Shown here piece by piece: positions 24,251 to 37,439 of a DNA stretch of 64,000 nucleotides. Within the stretch, counting starts at the first letter, position 1. The number at the start of each line of letters is the position of its first letter. This stretch comes from Microcebus murinus (lineage: Eukaryota > Chordata > Mammalia > Primates > Cheirogaleidae). The notes below the pieces were generated by a model. The model had not been told where the DNA came from, searched no databases, and was given only the letters and a program-made list of their open reading frames with translations. The translations under genes and the position numbers were made by a program. Where the stretch lies: contig NC_134116.1 in assembly GCF_040939455.1 (NCBI RefSeq), forward strand, positions 74,107,900 through 74,171,899, in the 5' to 3' direction.

Positions 24251-24415
24251 AAGTATGTTTTGCACTCAGCTAGACCTGGGTCTGAAGTTTAGTTCAGCTT
24301 CACTTACTAGCAAAGCTGTGAAGCCATTCTGAGCCTTGTTTGCCTGTTCTGTGAAAGGAGGAGGAAATAATACCTATCACATAGGGCTGTAATGGGAATT
24401 TAAAAGAATTTATGT
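24251..24415 (+). repeat. MIR
   Basis: TAGACCTGGGTCTGAAGTTT, then AGCCATTCTGAGCCTTGTTT and AATAATACCTATCACATAGG match the sense MIR core and 3' part. Confidence 0.75.
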
Positions 24416-24419
24416 CGCC

Positions 24420-24720
24420 TTCAGTCAAGCTATATTCTACTCCTAGGAGTTTACCTGTGTAAGGACTCATGCATACAAAGATTCATAAACATGGATGGTT
24501 GATCACAGCCTCACTTATGAAACTAAAAATTTTGAAACAGTTTAAATATCTAATTAGGGGATTGATTTATTTTAAGTTATGATATATTAATAGAATGGAA
24601 TACTATGCAGTTATTGAAAAGAATGAAGTATACTTAGACCTAGTGATATGAAAAGATATCTACAGCACTACCTAGTGGAAAAAAACAAGTTGTAAAACTA
24701 CTATTCCATTTTTAAAAATA
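24420..24720 (+). mobile_element. old L1 ORF2 end fragment
   Basis: TATTCTACTCCTAGGAGTTT, then TCATAAACATGGATGGTTGA, AATGGAATACTATGCAGTTA and TTGAAAAGAATGAAG are L1 ORF2-end blocks in sense. No full frame remains. Confidence 0.75.
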
Positions 24721-24820
24721 TATAGATTTTTGGACATGCATAAAGAAATGCTGTAGTAGCATAAAGATGGCCATAGTGGTTATCTCTGCAAAGCAGAATT
24801 ATGATGAACTTTAGATTTCT

Positions 24821-24986
24821 TTTTTTTTCTATATATATTAGTTGGCCAATTAATTTCTTTCTATTTATAGTAGAGACGGAGTCTCGCTCTTGCTCAGGCT
24901 GGTTTCGAACTCCTGACCTCGAGCAATCCACCTGCCTCAGCCTCCCAGAGAGCTAGAATTACAGGTGTGAGCCACCGCACCCGGCC
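24821..24986 (-). repeat. Alu left-arm monomer ending in the linker, antisense
   Basis: Read on the minus strand, it is a left arm plus lemur linker, then an A-run at the linker end, and no right arm. AACTTTAGATTTCT flanks it at 24807-24820 and 24988-25001, so it inserted as a unit. Confidence 0.93.
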
Positions 24987-25398
24987 AAACTTTAGATTTC
25001 TATTTTGCGAAATTTGTTTGTTACAATGTGCATGTGTGACTTTTATATTTAGGAAAAAAAATTCACTGGCACACACACATACACACATGCCCACAGACAT
25101 ACGCGCATTATCTAGCATAGTAGTTCTAGGCACACGGCTAGACCCTCTGAGAAGTTTAGTGGCTGTCATGAGAATTCACTGGCAGCATGGATGTGCTATA
25201 TCTTCAAGTCAAATATTCCTGTAGCAGTGACTGTGCCTAGGGTTTCTGTGTGAACACTTACCCTCCGTTTTCATTCTTGGCAGACTCATTATTATGGTTG
25301 AGGTCTGTTCTTTTATCATTAGCTTTAATCAGCAGGCTCAGGGCATCTGTCACAGGATATGCCATCATTCATTTTAATTTTTAAAATTATAGTAGCAA

Positions 25399-25556
25399 GG
25401 CTAGGAGTGGTGGCTCATGTCCGTAATCCCCTAGCACTTTGGGAGGCTGAGGTGGGAGGATCGCTTGAGCCAGGGAATTTGAGTTTACAGTGAGCCATGA
25501 TGATGCCACTGCACTCCAGCCTGGGTGACAGAGCAAGACCCTGTCTCTTAAAAAAA
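25399..25556 (+). repeat. Alu-derived monomer (FRAM/FLAM-like)
   Basis: GGCTAGGAGTGGTGGCTCAT leads directly to AGTGAGCCATGATGATGCCA and CACTCCAGCCTGGGTGACAG with a short A-tail. One arm of about 150 bp is present, of old type. Confidence 0.88.
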
Positions 25557-25814
25557 AAGCTGAATGTCCCCATTCTGACCCTGCCTTTCAGTCTCACTAC
25601 CCAGAGATGGCCATCATTTGGTGTATGGTCTTCAAAACTTGTATGCATATGCAAATGTGTGTGCACTTGTACTATTGTTATATAAATAAGATCATATGTC
25701 ATGTATACCACAAAAAAATCTTCCACACCACAGATTTAGATTACTATGTCCTTTTTAAGAACTGCATGATATTACACTTCATAGATGTATCATAATTTAT
25801 TTACCATTCCCCAA

Positions 25815-26177
<363 letters not shown>

Positions 26178-26411
26178 GCCATTTCCCTATTGACATAATT
26201 TTTACTATTGCTACCAGTGCTGCAAAAACATTCTTTTACAAATATCTTTTCCCACTTCAGTGAGCAGATCTGTAGAATACATTCCTACAAGTGGAATTAA
26301 TGTTGGTCCAAGGGTATCCACATGGATAATAAGTATTATCACATTGCACTAATTTACATTCCTCCTAGCAATAAATGTATGAGTTCATTTTCCCACACAC
26401 ACACTTTCACC

Positions 26412-26756
26412 TGTTGAGGTTGAATGTTCCTTATCCAAAACACTTGGGACCAGAAGTGGTCCCAAAATTCAAATTTTGGATTTTTCAGGATTTGGGAATA
26501 TTTACATATATATAATGAGATATCTTGGGGATGGGACTCAAGTCTAACCACAAAATTCATTTATGTTTTATATATACTTTATATACATAGCCCGAAGGCA
26601 TTTTTATACACTATTTTTAGTATTTTTTTTGCAACCCATCACATGAGGTCAGGTGTGAAATTTTCCACTTGTGGGGGCATGTTGGCTCCAAAAAAGTTTC
26701 GGATTTTGGAAAATTTCAGATTTGGGATTTTCAGATGAGGAATGCGCAACCTGTAT
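26412..26756 (+). mobile_element. MER2 DNA transposon relic (TcMar-Tigger)
   Basis: GTTCCTTATCCAAAACACTT, then GGGACCAGAAGTGG, AATGAGATATCTTGGGGATG, ATCACATGAGGTCAGGTGTG and AGTTTCGGATTTTGGAAAAT match MER2 in order, with the inverted ends (TTATCCAAAA and GATGAGGAATGCGCAACCTG). Confidence 0.85.
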
Positions 26757-27197
26757 TGTTTTTCTTTATTATTATTTGTAAATCTCTGGCAATCCAATAT
26801 GTGAAAAAATGGATGCCATTGTTTAATTTGAATATCTAATCCTATGAGGGAGACAATCATCTTTCATTGCCACCACGTATTTGAGGACGTTACATATGCT
26901 TTGAACATCTAACAGGAAGGCTGGCCTAGAATATTTAGTCTTGGTTAAATGGTGGTGGGAGGACACTAATGTGCTTGGAAATGTGGGCCTGGGTGGGGCA
27001 CTGAGGAAGAGTAGAAAGAGAAGATGCTGCATTTTGGTGCATTTATGGTTTCATATTTGGACATCCATGGCAGGGGTGGGGGACAGGTGGGACAGTAGCT
27101 TATATACATGAGTAGAAACCTGTGACTGTATGACTGCTGATTCTGTCCTCCTCTATCCCTCACCTGGCTGAAATGGGTCATCTATTCACTTTGTTGT

Positions 27198-27519
27198 TTT
27201 TTTGTTTTGTTTTGTTTTTTTGAGACAGAGTCTCGCTTTGTTGCCCAGGCTAGAATGAGTGTCATGGCGTCAGCCTAGCTCACAGCAACCTCAAACTCCT
27301 GGGCTCAAGCAGTCCTTCTGCCTCAGCCTCCCGAGTAGCTGGGCCACCATGCCCGGCTAAGTTTTTCTATATATTTTAGTTGGCCAATTAATTTCTTTCT
27401 ATTTATAGTAGAGACGGGGTCTCGCTCTTGTTCAGGCTGGGTTTGAACTCCTGACCTTGAGCAATCCGCCCGCCTTGGCCTCACAGAGTGTTTACAGGCG
27501 TGAACCACCGCGCCCGGCC
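27198..27519 (-). repeat. lemur-type Alu, antisense
   Basis: Poly-T head with GTTTT units, linker and GCGCCCGGCC end. CACTTTGTTGTTT upstream and CACTTTGTTTTTT downstream form the likely duplication. A small deletion removes part of the ACTACAGGCATGC block. Confidence 0.95.
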
Positions 27520-29139
27520 CCACTTTGTTTTTTGTCCATTATTCTCCATGTACTTTTCCCCACTGAAATCTGGCATGATATTGATTCAGCATCTGAAGAA
27601 GCCAGTACGAATTTATCAAGTCTGCATTGATCACTGACGGTGCCTCGTCTGCCTAAGGGATGTCGTGGAACTGCATTTCAGAATCATCGCTTGTAATGGT
27701 CATGTTTCAAACCTCTATAAAGAAACTTCTTAAAAATGTAGCAAAAGGTAGGCAGGGCCTTCAATGTAGAAAGAATGTTCAGACAAGCCCTTTATCATGT
27801 ATGTTAAGAAAAAAAAAAGAGAAAGCAAATTAAATTTTATAAAAAAAAGAAAAAAGAAAAGAAGAATGTTCAAATATCTTTGCAAACAGGTTTTCAGTGA
27901 TAGCTGGGTCACTTCTCGTTAGTTGTCACTGGTGTAGAGGACGTCTATAACCCAGCGTCTGTGAACTATAAAGTTTGTTCCAATGCACATTATTTCTCCC
28001 TCCCAGAACTAAGAGTCTTAGCAGATGTGAAAACAAGAGCAGGGAATGCCACTAAAGGGGGCCCACAGAGAGACTGCGGTGGGTCAGGCTGGGCTGGACA
28101 CTTGTGGTGAAGAGATGCACAGAGACCACTGTCGCCTACATCATTTAGGACCTCTCTACTGGGTTCTCCATTTCCTTACCTAGAGATACCAAACTGTCAA
28201 GGTCATGATTTCTTCTGACTACCCAAGGCTTCGAAAACAATTCACTCTTACGAAAATTTCAGTTGAGGATGTTTCCCTGATTCTTCTGAAGGTTCCCAGG
28301 CCCAGTGGTTCTCTCCTTTTTCTGCTACCTACCGGCTTCTCCCCCTTGGATTTCGTGTCTCGAGATTTGACAGCACACACAACTAGTTCATTGTTTTCCT
28401 TTTTCTCTTAAGTCAAGCAAAGATATATAAACTGCACATACAGACCGCTCGGCCTCCAAGGCAACCAGCGTTACCTCACGAGTTTATGTAGGCTCAGTTG
28501 ACCACTTACATGTATGTAATAGTGTTTCCTTCTGTGAGTAAACATGATCTCACTCTACCCCACCCAAGTGGTCTTTACATTCCTAAGAAGGGAAGGCCCC
28601 TGGACTGGGAACCCCTTCAGTTATTCCTTCTAAATGGTACAAATCTCCTTTATCCCGCCCCTCTGATGTTCCTGGTTAGTTTGTGGTTGGCTGTGAAAGA
28701 GAGTAAATGTTTTAAGATCACCCACCTTACCCACCGCCTAAAAAAAAAAAACCAAAATTCACATTCACATTTTGCTGGTGATGGTAGCCCCGAGTCAAGA
28801 GCTAAATGCAGAAAACAGGCCAGAACACGGGTTGCCGGCTCACTGGCGCCACGCACAGCACGCCAAGCTCCCTGCTTGGGGTCAAGTTGTTCAGACCCCG
28901 TGAGGATGAGCTGCTGGGAAGTGCCTGCCTTTCCAATTTGGGTTTGGCAGAGTACATAAGTCCACTGACAGCTTCCTTTAAACACTTGTCCTCAACTTTG
29001 CATAAAATTTTAAAGTAAGTAAACCTGGTTTGCTGTTTAGGATTTTGGTGTGTGAGCAGGGCAAGAGGACGGAGCAGAGTCAGGAGCTGGGGAAGGCATC
29101 GGATATGGGGAAGGACACAAGTTGGTCAGAGTTCAGCAG
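27520..29139. other. low-repeat stretch with a purine-rich tract
   Basis: No gene is recognised. A/G-rich runs occupy 27803-27865. The 153-codon open frame at 28498-28959 and its antisense partner have no domain and include an A-run-coded lysine stretch, so I treat them as chance. Confidence 0.4.
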
Positions 29140-29225
29140 GTTTGACGCTGAAGCCTGGCTTCACCAAGTATCTGGCTACGGGACCTTGGGAAAGTTACTT
29201 TTAGGCCTTGATTCCCTCATGTGGG
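29140..29225 (+). repeat. MIR core
   Basis: GAAGCCTGGCTTCACCAAGT, then CTACGGGACCTTGGGAAAGT and TTGATTCCCTCATGTGGGAG fit a decayed sense MIR core. Confidence 0.6.
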
Positions 29226-30164
29226 AGTGGGAACGAGAGGACAGCCTTGCGGTCTTGCCGTGAACGCTAGCTAGTGACTGTGGGAAGCACAGCGGGCTGG
29301 GTGTGGGCACAGGACAGGTGAGCTTGCCCACTGCCCCTCCCGTCGCCTCCTGTCACGTGGTATCAGAGCCTTCTGTTGCCCAGTTAAAGGCAGCCCTGGA
29401 TGCCATGGTGATGCTGACCCCGAGGAAGTGACTGTCCATGGGACAGGGGTGGGTAGAAGGTGGACAAGCATATCTTACCCATAGAAGCAAGTCCCCGAAC
29501 CACTGCAGACCACAGACATCCAGGGAAGGTGGGAAGAGGCACAGAGGTCCGAGCTGCCGCCCAGCTACGCTACCATCCTGGGGGTGGCGGGGAGGCGGTC
29601 ACCCCTGAGAGCGGACCTGCAGCAGTTCCTTCCTTGATCAGCTGAAGGGCAAGGTGTGAGGAGATTAAAGGCCTCGTCCATCCTCCTGCCTCTGGCCGGT
29701 GCCTTCCTCTCCCTGAAGTTTCTCTCGAAGCTGAAGCTTCCGTTCTGCAAACGGGAGCCAATGCACGTAAGTCCTGGTGCCCAGCGACTGCCTCCGCAGT
29801 CAGGGTCCCGTTCCTGTTCCCTTTCTCCTTCCCCGCTGTCCCCCCTGCCTCCCTGGAGAGGGAACGGGCTCAGCACCATGCACAGGCACGGTGGAGAACT
29901 CAAGCTCCCAACGTGGAACAACTCAGGTTACTTGTTACAGGAGCCAAGGAGCCTGCATGGCTGCAGGATCCAGGGGGAAAGAGCAGGACGTGTTGAAGAT
30001 GTTGAGGTTAGGAACAAGCAGCTGACGGCAGCAGAGACTTCAGGCTGCTTGTGATTGGAGCTGGTGAGACAAAACAGTACCAGGTGCTTTTAAGTCATTG
30101 GAATCATTGTGGAAAACAGCAAGAGAAAGAAAGATGTTTAGTCTCTCCCGCAGGAAGGCATCGT
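29226..30164. other. GC-rich unique stretch
   Basis: Richer in G, C and CpG than its surroundings, although by eye it does not meet usual CpG-island limits. Donor-like CACGTAAGTCC lies at about 29764. No reading frame resembles a known protein. Confidence 0.4.
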
Positions 30165-30560
30165 GGTAGGATAGGGAAAGGCATGAACTTTGGCGTCAGG
30201 GAGACCGGGCCCCGTTCTGGTCATTTGTGTTGGGACAGTCGCTGAGTGGTGATGGTGGAGGTGGGACTGGTGATGGCAGTCTTGCTGCTCCACCATGCTG
30301 AGGTCTCACGTGTGCCTGGCTCTGTACAGGCCCTGTACAGGCATTGTCCCCCAACGGCCCCGTGAGCTAGGTGCTGTGACGGTCTCTCCTTAGATCAGAA
30401 GTTAAGTCGTGGAGCCACCATCACTGTTCTCTTCCTAACTTCTCTCAGCCTTCGTTTCTCATCTGCAAAATGGGAGTGAAAAAATCCTATCTCATAGAGT
30501 TGGAAAAGTAATGAGTAATTCATAGCAAGTCTGTGGTATAAAACAGGTGATCCGTAAACG
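30165..30560 (+). repeat. MIR in two pieces around another MIR-like piece
   Basis: GGCATGAACTTTGGCGTCAG (about 30178) and TCTCATCTGCAAAATGGGAG (about 30457) are sense MIR parts. Between them, about 30290-30395, TGTGCCTGGCTCTGTACAGG and CCCCGTGAGCTAGGTGCTGT read as antisense MIR. Confidence 0.55.
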
Positions 30561-30673
30561 TAAATTTTCTTCTCCCGTGAGAATGGGCCCTAACCAAATA
30601 ATAAAAGAGAGCAAAAGGCCTTCTGTATGAGGATGTAACCCGGAAGCCACCTTTGTGTCCAACAATGACACCA

Positions 30674-30676
<3 letters not shown>

Positions 30677-30716
<40 letters not shown>
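30677..30716. repeat. TG microsatellite
   Basis: Twenty uninterrupted GT units. Confidence 0.98.
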
Positions 30717-30722
<6 letters not shown>

Positions 30723-30891
30723 ATGTCCCCTGTTGATTCCGTTTCTCTGGAGAACCCTGACTAATGCCACGTCCAACAACAGGGACAGGTTTAACAGACT
30801 ATGATGAAATATTATCTAGCCATTAAAATATTTGTGAAAACAATATAAAGTGGAAAATGTTTATAATATTAGGTTAATAAAGCAAAATACA

Positions 30892-31236
<345 letters not shown>

Positions 31237-32465
31237 ATAATAAAGTAAAATACAAAATAGCCTATGCACATTGATTACAACTGTATAAATCAAAGCATAG
31301 ATAAGAGTTTGGAAGCAAAATATTATACAAAAATTAAAATTTGTTAGATGTGAGTTATTTAATGTTATATATTGCCTTCTAATTTAAAAAAAAAGTGCAA
31401 CACCAAGTAACAACTGCTGTCAGCAAGTTGAGGGGACAGACATCCTTAGCGTGTCTTAAATGTGAAAGGAACACGGTTCTTTCAGCCACACCAGCATGTG
31501 CAGAGAGTGGCCCATCAGTAACATCGTTTTGTTGTTGTACTAAGAGTGGTAACACATCGGGACAGATCCTGGAAAAGAAAAATTGGCTCCAGTAATACAC
31601 CCCATGGTGATTAACCTGCTTCACTCTGTGAGTCCAGTGAGTTTCATGGACCAGTGATTCCAAGTGGACTGTGCTGGCGAGGTAGGAAGGCTTCATTTAG
31701 AGGCTTTCGCCCTTGCTCGGCTGGGGTTGAGCAACGTACAGAGTTTCTTTGACTAGAGCACAGTGGTGCTGTAGCACTTAACCTCCGAGGAGATTATTTC
31801 ATAAAATATTGATTTTTTTTTTTTGCACGAAAAGGAGATAGTTCATGAATAGAAAATGTAGGCATAAGCAAAAAATCTTGAGTTCTTCTCTCAGTTCATA
31901 GACACAAAAAGTAATGCATCCAGCTTACAAACGAAGGCTGACATCTACTATACCTACTGGGAGACAGGCAGAGCTAGAAAATTCTTCTTCCTTGTCATAA
32001 CTCTAAGAACCACTGTGCCAAAAGGAGACGAACCTGGATCATACAGCCTTTTCCTGCAGCCTGTGAAGGCAAAGCCAGAGATGTTGCTGCAAATTGCAGA
32101 CTTCTTTGCCTCTGTACTCCCAAGCTATAATGGGGCTTTTTTCCAGAATTAGACCCATCTTACTGAGCTGTTGCAGTCAGTACGGCTTCGCTAGCTATTG
32201 CTGTCTTGTGAAAGCCGGTAGCAATGTCACATCATCTAAAGTGGTGCTGCAGTACCATGTCCTGACAGTGTTTCTGCACCTGCCCTCCCCCCCAGGTTAC
32301 CTCTGATCTGTCATCACTCTTACTCTGTCACAGGCAGGTAGCTCTCTGGGGGTTGGGATAGCCTGGTATGGTAGAAGAGCAAGGTCCCAGAATCTAGAAG
32401 CATGATTATGTTTTAGTTCACATTCTGTCACTAACTAAACTATCCTCAGCAAGTCCGTGAATTAG

Positions 32466-32816
<351 letters not shown>

Positions 32817-32924
32817 CCGTGAATTAGTCTTAATGTTTGCTTCCTTGACTGCGGATAAGGAATCTTGACAGATGTTGTGAGGACCAAATAGGAAAATGCA
32901 GGTGAAAGTGCTATAAAAATAAGT

Positions 32925-33668
32925 GCAATGCCACAGTGAGATATCAGTTCACATCCACTGGGGTGGCTCTGATCAAAAAGACAGATAATAACAAGTGTTG
33001 GACAAGGATGTGGAGAAATTGGAATGCTCATATATTGCTGGTAGGATTGTGAAATGGTGCCACTGATTTGGATTACAGTGTGGCAGTTCTGCAAGTAGTT
33101 AAATATAGAGTTACCCTATGATCCAGCAGTTCTGCTTCTAAGTACATACCCTAGAGAAGTGAAACCATGCATATACACAAAAACTTGTACATGAATGCTT
33201 TTAGCAGCATTATTCATAATAGCCAAAAAGTGGAAACAACCCAAGTGTCCATGAACTGATGGGTGAATCAATAAAATATAGTATATCCGCGCAATTGAAT
33301 ATTCAACAATAAAAGAGTATGAAGTACCCATATATGCCACAACATGGATGAACCTTTAAAACATTATGCTAAGGGAAAGAAGCCAGTCACAAAAGGCCAC
33401 ATATTTTGATTCCATTTATATGAAATATACAGAATAGGCAAATCCATAGAGAAAAAAAGTAGATTAATGATTGCCAGGGACCAGGAGTTGGGGGAGGAAT
33501 GGGTCCTAACTGCTAATGGGTCCAGCATTCATTTTGGGTGATGAAGTTGTACTAAAATTGATTTATTGGTATACTCTGTGAACATAACAAAATGCATTGA
33601 ATTTTGCACTTTAAATAGGTAAATTGTATGGCATGTGAATTATATCTCAATAAAACTGTTACAGGAAA
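32925..33668 (+). mobile_element. L1M-type LINE 3' end
   Basis: The ORF2-end blocks GATATCAGTTCACATCCACT, GGACAAGGATGTGGAGAAAT, ATGATCCAGCAGTTCTGCTT and ATAGCCAAAAAGTGGAAACA occur in order. They are followed by the 3' UTR (GATTGCCAGGGACCAGGAGT, TGTGAATTATATCTCAATAA) and an A-tail. Frames are broken, so this is a dead copy. Confidence 0.92.
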
Positions 33669-34600
33669 AAAAAAACAAGTGTAGTGCAAAGACCATTAAT
33701 AATAATACTGTGTTTTCTGCAAATGACCAAATGGAACCAAACTCTAGAAAGGACCAATTCAGGGCTTAGTTAACTTCTTACCAACATCTTTGAAATTTGG
33801 GTTGCATCTTATAATCGAAGATGTCTAACAATCTATTGGCCAGGCCACAGTTGTCACTGCCGACATGCCCATATACATCAAAAGCATCCGTGTCCACACT
33901 TGGAAAATGGGTGTCAGTTGCTTGGAATAAAATCCCAGAAAGAAAAGTGAAGCGCTCTTTTAATCCCCGGGGTGGAAAAATGATAAATCATCATGTGCTT
34001 GGCAATAATCTTGAAGCAGGAATCAAAAATAGGCAGGCAAAGAGCTCAGCCCGGGAGCCATTAGTACTGTTGTATTCTCTTAAAAAATGCTCCGTCACCA
34101 ATGCCCTTGGTGGCACAAAGGCTGATACAAAGTGAATAAGCAGTGACATGGACTCTGAGTCAAACAAGCGATTCAGAAGACTGGGATTCTGAATGTGAAG
34201 ACAACCCAAGAATATTTTAAATCAATTTACTTTGCCTAGAGTTTCCTTTTTATGTATGCTAGAAGAGTGTTAAATGTTTCAAAAATCTAAATCTAAAAGA
34301 GCAATTTCAAAAAGCATAAGATAAAAATTGTAAGTGATAAGGAAACATCATCTCATAGTTTAACTGGCAGCATTTTTTTCTTTCTTAGTGCTGCATAATG
34401 CAATGTTGCATCATCGATGGTCTTAGATTTGGTGAAATTTGTGACTTATTAAAGATAGGGTAGCAGGACCTGTTTTCTTAGTTGAATATGATATCTCTAG
34501 CTGCTTTATTGAAAATTACTACAGCACAATTCTCACTACTCAGGCATTGAAATTAGTTAACAGGACTTTCGTAGAATTTCCATGTTAGTAGAAGAGCTGT

Positions 34601-34850
34601 GCGCCATTTATCCATTTATTGACCCCTCACTATGTGCCAGGCACTGTACTAGGAGCTTTTCATGAATTTTCTCATGGGCACCCAAAAACAATGCTGTATA
34701 GAAGGTCCTGGTTCCTATTTTTCAAAGGAGGAAACTGAAGGTAAGGAATGTTAAATAACTCTCCCAGAGTTTTTCAGCGACTAAAGGACAGAGAGCTAGG
34801 ACTTGAATCCATCCGACTCCAAAAGGTCATGTCTTTGACTACTCTGCCGG
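34601..34850 (-). repeat. MIR, near full length, antisense
   Basis: CACTATGTGCCAGGCACTGT, then AAAGGAGGAAACTGAAGGTA and ACTTGAATCCATCCGACTCC span most of an antisense MIR. Confidence 0.8.
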
Positions 34851-35369
34851 AACCTTTATGGCTGATCTAAGTTGAGTCTTAAGATCACAGACAATTAAAT
34901 AAATAGCAAGAGAAAGCAGGAAAGGAAGATGGATGTAGACCTTACATGGGAGTTGCAGCTTCCTCTATCACGGTAACAGTCAACTTGGCCAACTCTGGCT
35001 TTTCTGTGTTACTAGACCACGGTTGGAGCAAACACGGTGAGAGTCTGTAGTTACAGGTTCCAACGTTCTCCTGTAAATTCTGTGGATGAACTGTACAACT
35101 AAGTCTCTGTCGTCCAATTTTATTCTCCCAGCATTCCGGTTTTCTTTTGTATGTTGAAGTACCTGTACAGAGAAGTCCAAAGGATGTGAGATGCAGAACC
35201 AGAGCAAAGATAAGCTACAATGTCCTGCATTATGAAACATTAGTGCTGAAAAGGCTCGCAGAGATTGGTGCTCCCTGAAACCAACTGTGAGACTTCCCCA
35301 GGCCTGTGGAGCGAGAATCTCAGGGGGACCGGTGCAAGAACTGGATTCCCACTGCTTCTCAAAATAGGC

Positions 35370-35532
35370 TTCTGGGACCAGCAGCTTCACATCACCTGGG
35401 ACTTTGTTAGAAATGCAAGTTCTTGGGCCCCATCCCAGACCCCTGGATCAGAAAATCTGAGGGTAGGGCCCAGCAATCTGTTTCATCAAGCTTTCCAGTA
35501 GGTTCCAAAACCTAAAGTTTGAGAACCACTGA
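35370..35532 (+). mobile_element. MER5A-like hAT relic
   Basis: GGACCAGCAGCTTCACATCA, then CCTGGGACTTTGTTAGAAAT, GGGCCCCATCCCAGACCCCT, AAAATCTGAGGG and TTTGAGAACCACTGA match the 3' two thirds of MER5A. Confidence 0.8.
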
Positions 35533-35697
35533 ACAAGAGCAAGAATTTGTATAGGCTCCCATGGTTATTCTTCCTTTTTGGAAGTACATCACAATTTCTA
35601 TTTCAAAGTCAATTTAAAAATATTTTATTTTCATATTTTATATACATGGACTTTCTTTTAGCATTTTTGTATTTAAAAACACAAGAATCTTAGCCTA

Positions 35698-35921
35698 CAG
35701 GAGTTCAGGACCAGCCTGAGCAAGAGTGAGAACCTGGCTCTACAAAAAATAGAAATATTAGTTGGGCGTAGTGCCACATGCCTATAATCCCAGCTACTCA
35801 GAAGCTAAGGTAGGAGCATCACTTGAGCCCAGGTATTTGAGGTTTCAGTGAGCTATGATGATGCCACTGCACTCTAGCTGGGGTGACAGAGCAAGACTCT
35901 GTCTCAAAAGAAAAAAAAATT
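35698..35921 (+). repeat. Alu (old), 5'-truncated
   Basis: Begins at GGAGTTCAGGACCAGCCTGA, has a short linker without the lemur insertion, and ends CTGTCTCAAAAGAAAAAAAA. Confidence 0.93.
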
Positions 35922-36590
35922 CTAGCCTAAAATTCCAATCCTGTTCTCCTATTCTCCTCCTTAATATTGACTAAAAATATCTTTTTTTAAAAGTTTGTCA
36001 GTCTTAAGTGTTTTCTGCATTAAATTATAAAGTATAAGATGACAAAACAACCTCTTATTTTTGAAAAATATCCACTTTGGTAATGCACAAATAGATACAG
36101 GGTATGGCTGAAACAACTATAAAAATTTCCATGGACATTTATTATTGAATAATTATTTTGAATAATTATTTTGTTAAAATTAATACAGTTATTTAAAAAA
36201 TCACTTTTCAAATTTATTGACTCTAGTAAAAAAATTAGTGAAAAGTTGCTATAGCCAATAAGGAAAGAGAGAAAACACTTTCCCAGCTCTTAAATATCTT
36301 TAATCAATTCAATTTCTGAAATATTTCTTACCCTACTAATATTTTGATTTGATACTTGGTCTGGGGGAGAGAGGAATTTGTTTAGGCTGGCATTTCCCAA
36401 ATGGTGTTCCTGCAAGACGTCAAAAGTTGTTTGTCAAAGAAAATACATTTGGGTGATGCTTTGTTAAAAAGAATTGAATAGGTAGCTTCACTTAATGACT
36501 TTGTAGAGTTTTTAATATAGTAATATACACTGTGAATCTCCATGGGGGTATGTTGTACACAGCATTTGCCAGTTTTTTGTGTTGTCTTGG

Positions 36591-36890
36591 TTTTTTAATA
36601 GACAGGATCTCACTCTGTTGCCTAGACTAGAGAGTACAGTGGTGTGATCATATTAATAGCTCATTGTAACCTCAAACTCCTGGGCTTAAGCAATCCTCCC
36701 GCCTCAGCCACCCAAGTAGCTGGGACTCCAGGCACGCACCACCACTACCAGCTAATTTTTAAAATTTTTTTGTAGAAATGGCGTCTTGCTATATTGCCCA
36801 GGCTGGTCTTGAACTCCTGGCCCTCAAGTAGTCCTCCCACTTCAGCCTTCCAAAGTGCTGAGATTCCAGGCATGAGTGCTGTGCCCAGCC
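36591..36890 (-). repeat. Alu (old, AluJ-like), antisense
   Basis: Antisense dimer with short linker TTTTTTTGTAGAAATGGCGT and end GTGCCCAGCC. Heavily diverged, with no clear target duplication. Confidence 0.93.
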
Positions 36891-37439
36891 TACTAGATTT
36901 TTTTAAATAGAATTTTTGGAAACAAACCGACAAAGTATTTTTATATAGACGTTCTGTGTTGACACGGAAATAGCTTTGTTGTATAGAATCTTTCTTTGTA
37001 ATGGTAATTTACACAAAGAAATTTTACTGCAAATTCTTTTGGTAATTGCCTTAGTTTGTAAAATATTCTACTAACTGGTTTTTGGTGCCTTGGAACTAAA
37101 ATTTAGCCCCTGGGGATATGAAACATGTTTCTGGGACCTAGGTGATTCTCTTCTTTAAATAATTCCTTTCATGTTTTATAAAAACATCCCTACTACAATA
37201 ATGTGTTTTTAGCAATTTAATAACTATAGAATGAGTGTGACAGATATTGTTCAAATTTAAATTCTTGTTAAAAAAAATTTTTAAGTGTTGATAATAGGCA
37301 GAGAAAGCTAGTTGACATCACTTTGCTGGTGGTAAGATAAAGTTATTTCAATTATTAATGTTTTCTCAGTGAATATTTATCAAATGCAATGTTAAATTAT
37401 GTTTTGCCCAATTATGAAGGCATTAAAAAGAAGTACATA

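Noticed and set aside
30492..30779. 95-codon minus frame with a His-Thr repeat
   Set aside because: It is the GT microsatellite in translation.
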